A stretch of DNA of 64,000 nucleotides from Pseudalkalibacillus decolorationis (GTDB taxonomy: Bacteria; Bacillota; Bacilli; Bacillales; Fictibacillaceae), in contig NZ_JANHJQ010000013.1 in assembly GCF_024609785.1 (NCBI RefSeq), forward strand, positions 83,038-147,037, given 5' to 3'. The notes under the pieces were generated by a model, which saw only the letters and a program-made list of their open reading frames with translations, had not been told where the DNA came from and searched no databases. Shown piece after piece: positions 62,391 to 64,000 of the stretch. A program made the translations under genes and the position numbers. Position 1 is the first letter of the stretch. Each line of letters begins with the position of its first letter.

Positions 62391-63740
62391 TTGAGTAATA
62401 ATATAGCTTTAAAACGAACATTAAATTTGTATCATGTGGTCTTATTCGGATTAGCCTATATGACACCGATGATTGTATTTGGGACTTATGGAGTTCTAGC
62501 AGAAATTACACATGGGATTGTGCCAACCGCTTATCTTATTGCCCTGATTGCAATGCTTTTTACTGCTTATAGTTATGGAAAAATGGTAAAGGCATTTCCA
62601 GCCTCTGGATCAGCATACACGTACACTCGGAAATCTGTAAGTTCTCATTTAGGTTTTTTAGTAGGATGGTCGGTACTGCTAGACTATTTATTTTTACCGA
62701 TGGTTATTTGGTTAATAGGTGGAGTATATCTAAATGCTGCATTCCCTGGAGTCCCTTCATGGGTTTGGATTGTCGGGTTTATCGCCATTACGACAATCAT
62801 TAATATAATTGGGATAAAAGTAACTACGAATGTTAACTTTATTATGATGGTATTTCAAATACTTGTTATTGCAATTTTTCTTGTATTATGTATCATAAGC
62901 CTCTCCAATGGAATGGGAAGTGGAACGCTTTTTTCTATAGACCCTTTTATAGATCCAACATCTTCTTTTTCTTTTTTATTAGCGGGTTCTGCAATTGCTT
63001 GTTATTCTTTCCTCGGTTTTGATGCTGTAACAACCCTGTCCGAGGAGACAATTAAACCTGAGAAGACAATTCCGAAAGCCATATTCTTGATTGCCTTATC
63101 TGGTGGCCTCATCTTTATTGTTTCTTCATATTTCTTATTCTTAATACATCCAGATTTTAGTTCTTTTACAAACCCAGATTCAGCTGCCTTTGAAATTGCT
63201 CAACAAATTGGTGGGAATTTATTTAGTGCCGTGTTTTTGGCAGGTTTAATTATCGCCCAGTTTTCCTCAGGATTATCAGCCCAAACAAGTGCTGCTCGTT
63301 TATTATATGCAATGGGAAGAGACTCTGTTTTACCGAGGAAAATATTTGGCTATATCAGTGAAACCTATAGAACCCCTGTTTTTAATTTACTAATGATCGG
63401 GTTTGTAGGTTTATTAGCTCTTGTAACGGATGTCACTACATCTACTTCTTTTATTAATTTTGGAGCATTTGCTACCTTTACCTTTGTAAATATTTCCGTC
63501 ATCTCTCACTACTATGTAAGAAACAAGAGAAGATCAGGAAAAGATCTATTGCTTTACTTGGTGTTACCGTTCATCGGAGCTGGTCTAGATCTCTTTTTAT
63601 TCATTAATCTAGACAAGAATGCATTAATATTAGGAGCTGTATGGACAACAATAGGTTTTGTCTACCTACTATTCCTAACTAAAGGATTTAAAAAGCAACC
63701 GCCAGAAATCGATATGGACTCCGCAGATGAAGCATCATAA
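62391..63740 (+). CDS. APC-family amino acid/polyamine permease, TTG start
   Basis: 449 residues, about twelve membrane helices. APC signatures: LNLYHVVLFGLAYMTPMIVFGTYGVLAEITHGIVPTAYLIALIAMLFTAYSYGKM, PASGSAYTYTRK, SFLGFDAVTTLSEET and SAQTSAARLLYAMGRD. It shows features of the YfnA/PuuP branch, so an amine or amino acid substrate is plausible. The TTG is preceded by AAAGGGGG. It follows the nitrilase gene with no terminator, so it is part of the sigma-54 operon and probably imports the nitrilase substrate. Confidence 0.87.
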   Translation: MSNNIALKRTLNLYHVVLFGLAYMTPMIVFGTYGVLAEITHGIVPTAYLIALIAMLFTAYSYGKMVKAFPASGSAYTYTRKSVSSHLGFLVGWSVLLDYLFLPMVIWLIGGVYLNAAFPGVPSWVWIVGFIAITTIINIIGIKVTTNVNFIMMVFQILVIAIFLVLCIISLSNGMGSGTLFSIDPFIDPTSSFSFLLAGSAIACYSFLGFDAVTTLSEETIKPEKTIPKAIFLIALSGGLIFIVSSYFLFLIHPDFSSFTNPDSAAFEIAQQIGGNLFSAVFLAGLIIAQFSSGLSAQTSAARLLYAMGRDSVLPRKIFGYISETYRTPVFNLLMIGFVGLLALVTDVTTSTSFINFGAFATFTFVNISVISHYYVRNKRRSGKDLLLYLVLPFIGAGLDLFLFINLDKNALILGAVWTTIGFVYLLFLTKGFKKQPPEIDMDSADEAS

Positions 63741-63798
63741 TTCTGTATAAGGGGGAGGCGTGACCCTTTATTTACACCAGAAAGTATAAAAGTTTGCG

Positions 63799-63927
63799 GC
63801 ATGGATGTAATGTCCAGCTTCAGCGCCCAACCACTTGGATCACTTCAGTCCTCCTGCGGCGGCAACAGCCTCCTCGTCGGTCTTCCAGTGACCTTCGTGG
63901 CTAAGCAGGGCACTTGCGCTTTTCTTA
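63799..63927 (+). repeat. Dispersed Bacillaceae repeat element (about 130 bp)
   Basis: It runs from GCATGGATGTAATGTCC through CCAACCACTTGGATCACTTCAG to GGGCACTTGCGCTTTTCTTA. It is GC-rich in an AT-rich gap, has no RBS-led ORF, and lies about 60 bp after the permease stop. The left half recurs at 16685-16735 and the right end at about 17257-17275. Similar sequences occur, from memory, downstream of genes across Bacillaceae. No gene is seen in the remaining bases to 64000. Confidence 0.6.
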
Positions 63928-64000
63928 TGCAACCCTCTGAGGATATAATCTATAAATCAAATGTTACCACCAAATTCACAAACTAGTATTCTCATATTTG

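Noticed and set aside
63801..63986. 61-codon ORF at the right end
   Set aside because: It lies in the dispersed repeat, has no RBS, and matches no protein pattern.

Overview
The window looks like chromosomal DNA of a low-GC Gram-positive endospore-former of the family Bacillaceae. Genes have strong AGGAGG-type ribosome binding sites with ATG, GTG and TTG starts. The families present are typical Bacillus ones: the lia envelope-stress operon, YkoEDC thiamine-precursor transporter, YwbE, a YfmL-like DEAD-box helicase, a secreted subtilase and GlpQ. Species cannot be named from this sequence alone. No rRNA, tRNA, CRISPR array, prophage or intact insertion sequence was seen.

Layout. 1-9.3 kb: tail of a permease gene, glpQ behind a possible Pho box, a secreted subtilisin, two alanine-rich small-protein genes (one made of 36-bp tandem repeats), a uracil-DNA-glycosylase-like gene, an MpsC/DUF2294 gene, a helicase with a fused nuclease-like domain, and a MITE-like repeat. 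9.3-17.5 kb: an M20 carbamoylase-type hydrolase with a membrane carrier, an AGCS symporter, PanE, a YfmL-like helicase, a MerR remnant and ywbE. 17.8-22.4 kb: a BcrA/LanF-type ABC transporter followed by its response regulator and kinase. 22.7-26.2 kb: liaI-like, liaH, liaF, liaS and liaR.

26.3-36.2 kb: a thiamine operon behind a sigma-A promoter, TPP riboswitch and terminator (tenA, ykoE, ykoD, ykoC, tenI, thiO, thiS, thiG, thiF, thiD, thiE). It covers thiazole synthesis, HMP salvage and uptake, and coupling; thiC is not in the window. Two arrays of 20-bp repeats lie inside its transcribed region. 36.3-47.3 kb: a kinase, response regulator and SSF-like symporter, a dipeptide-type ABC transporter, its binding protein and two tandem cytosine-deaminase-like amidohydrolases, probably one uptake and degradation system.

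47.5-57.7 kb: a class II lanthipeptide cluster. It has LanFEG-type immunity genes, an orphan response regulator, an easily missed 43-residue precursor gene (51144-51275), LanM, a LanT with a peptidase domain, a thioredoxin-like protein and a VKOR-like oxidase. The core peptide resembles mersacidin, actinagardine and plantaricin C. It has five Cys against four Ser/Thr, which together with the two redox genes suggests a mature peptide with both thioether rings and a disulfide.

57.8-64 kb: RarD, a frameshifted small acidic ORF, and a sigma-54-controlled locus. The locus has an enhancer-binding activator, a textbook -24/-12 promoter, two matching upstream inverted repeats, two nitrilase-superfamily paralogues (one with the catalytic Cys replaced by Thr) and an APC permease. 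The end holds a dispersed repeat that also occurs, split, near 16.7-17.3 kb.
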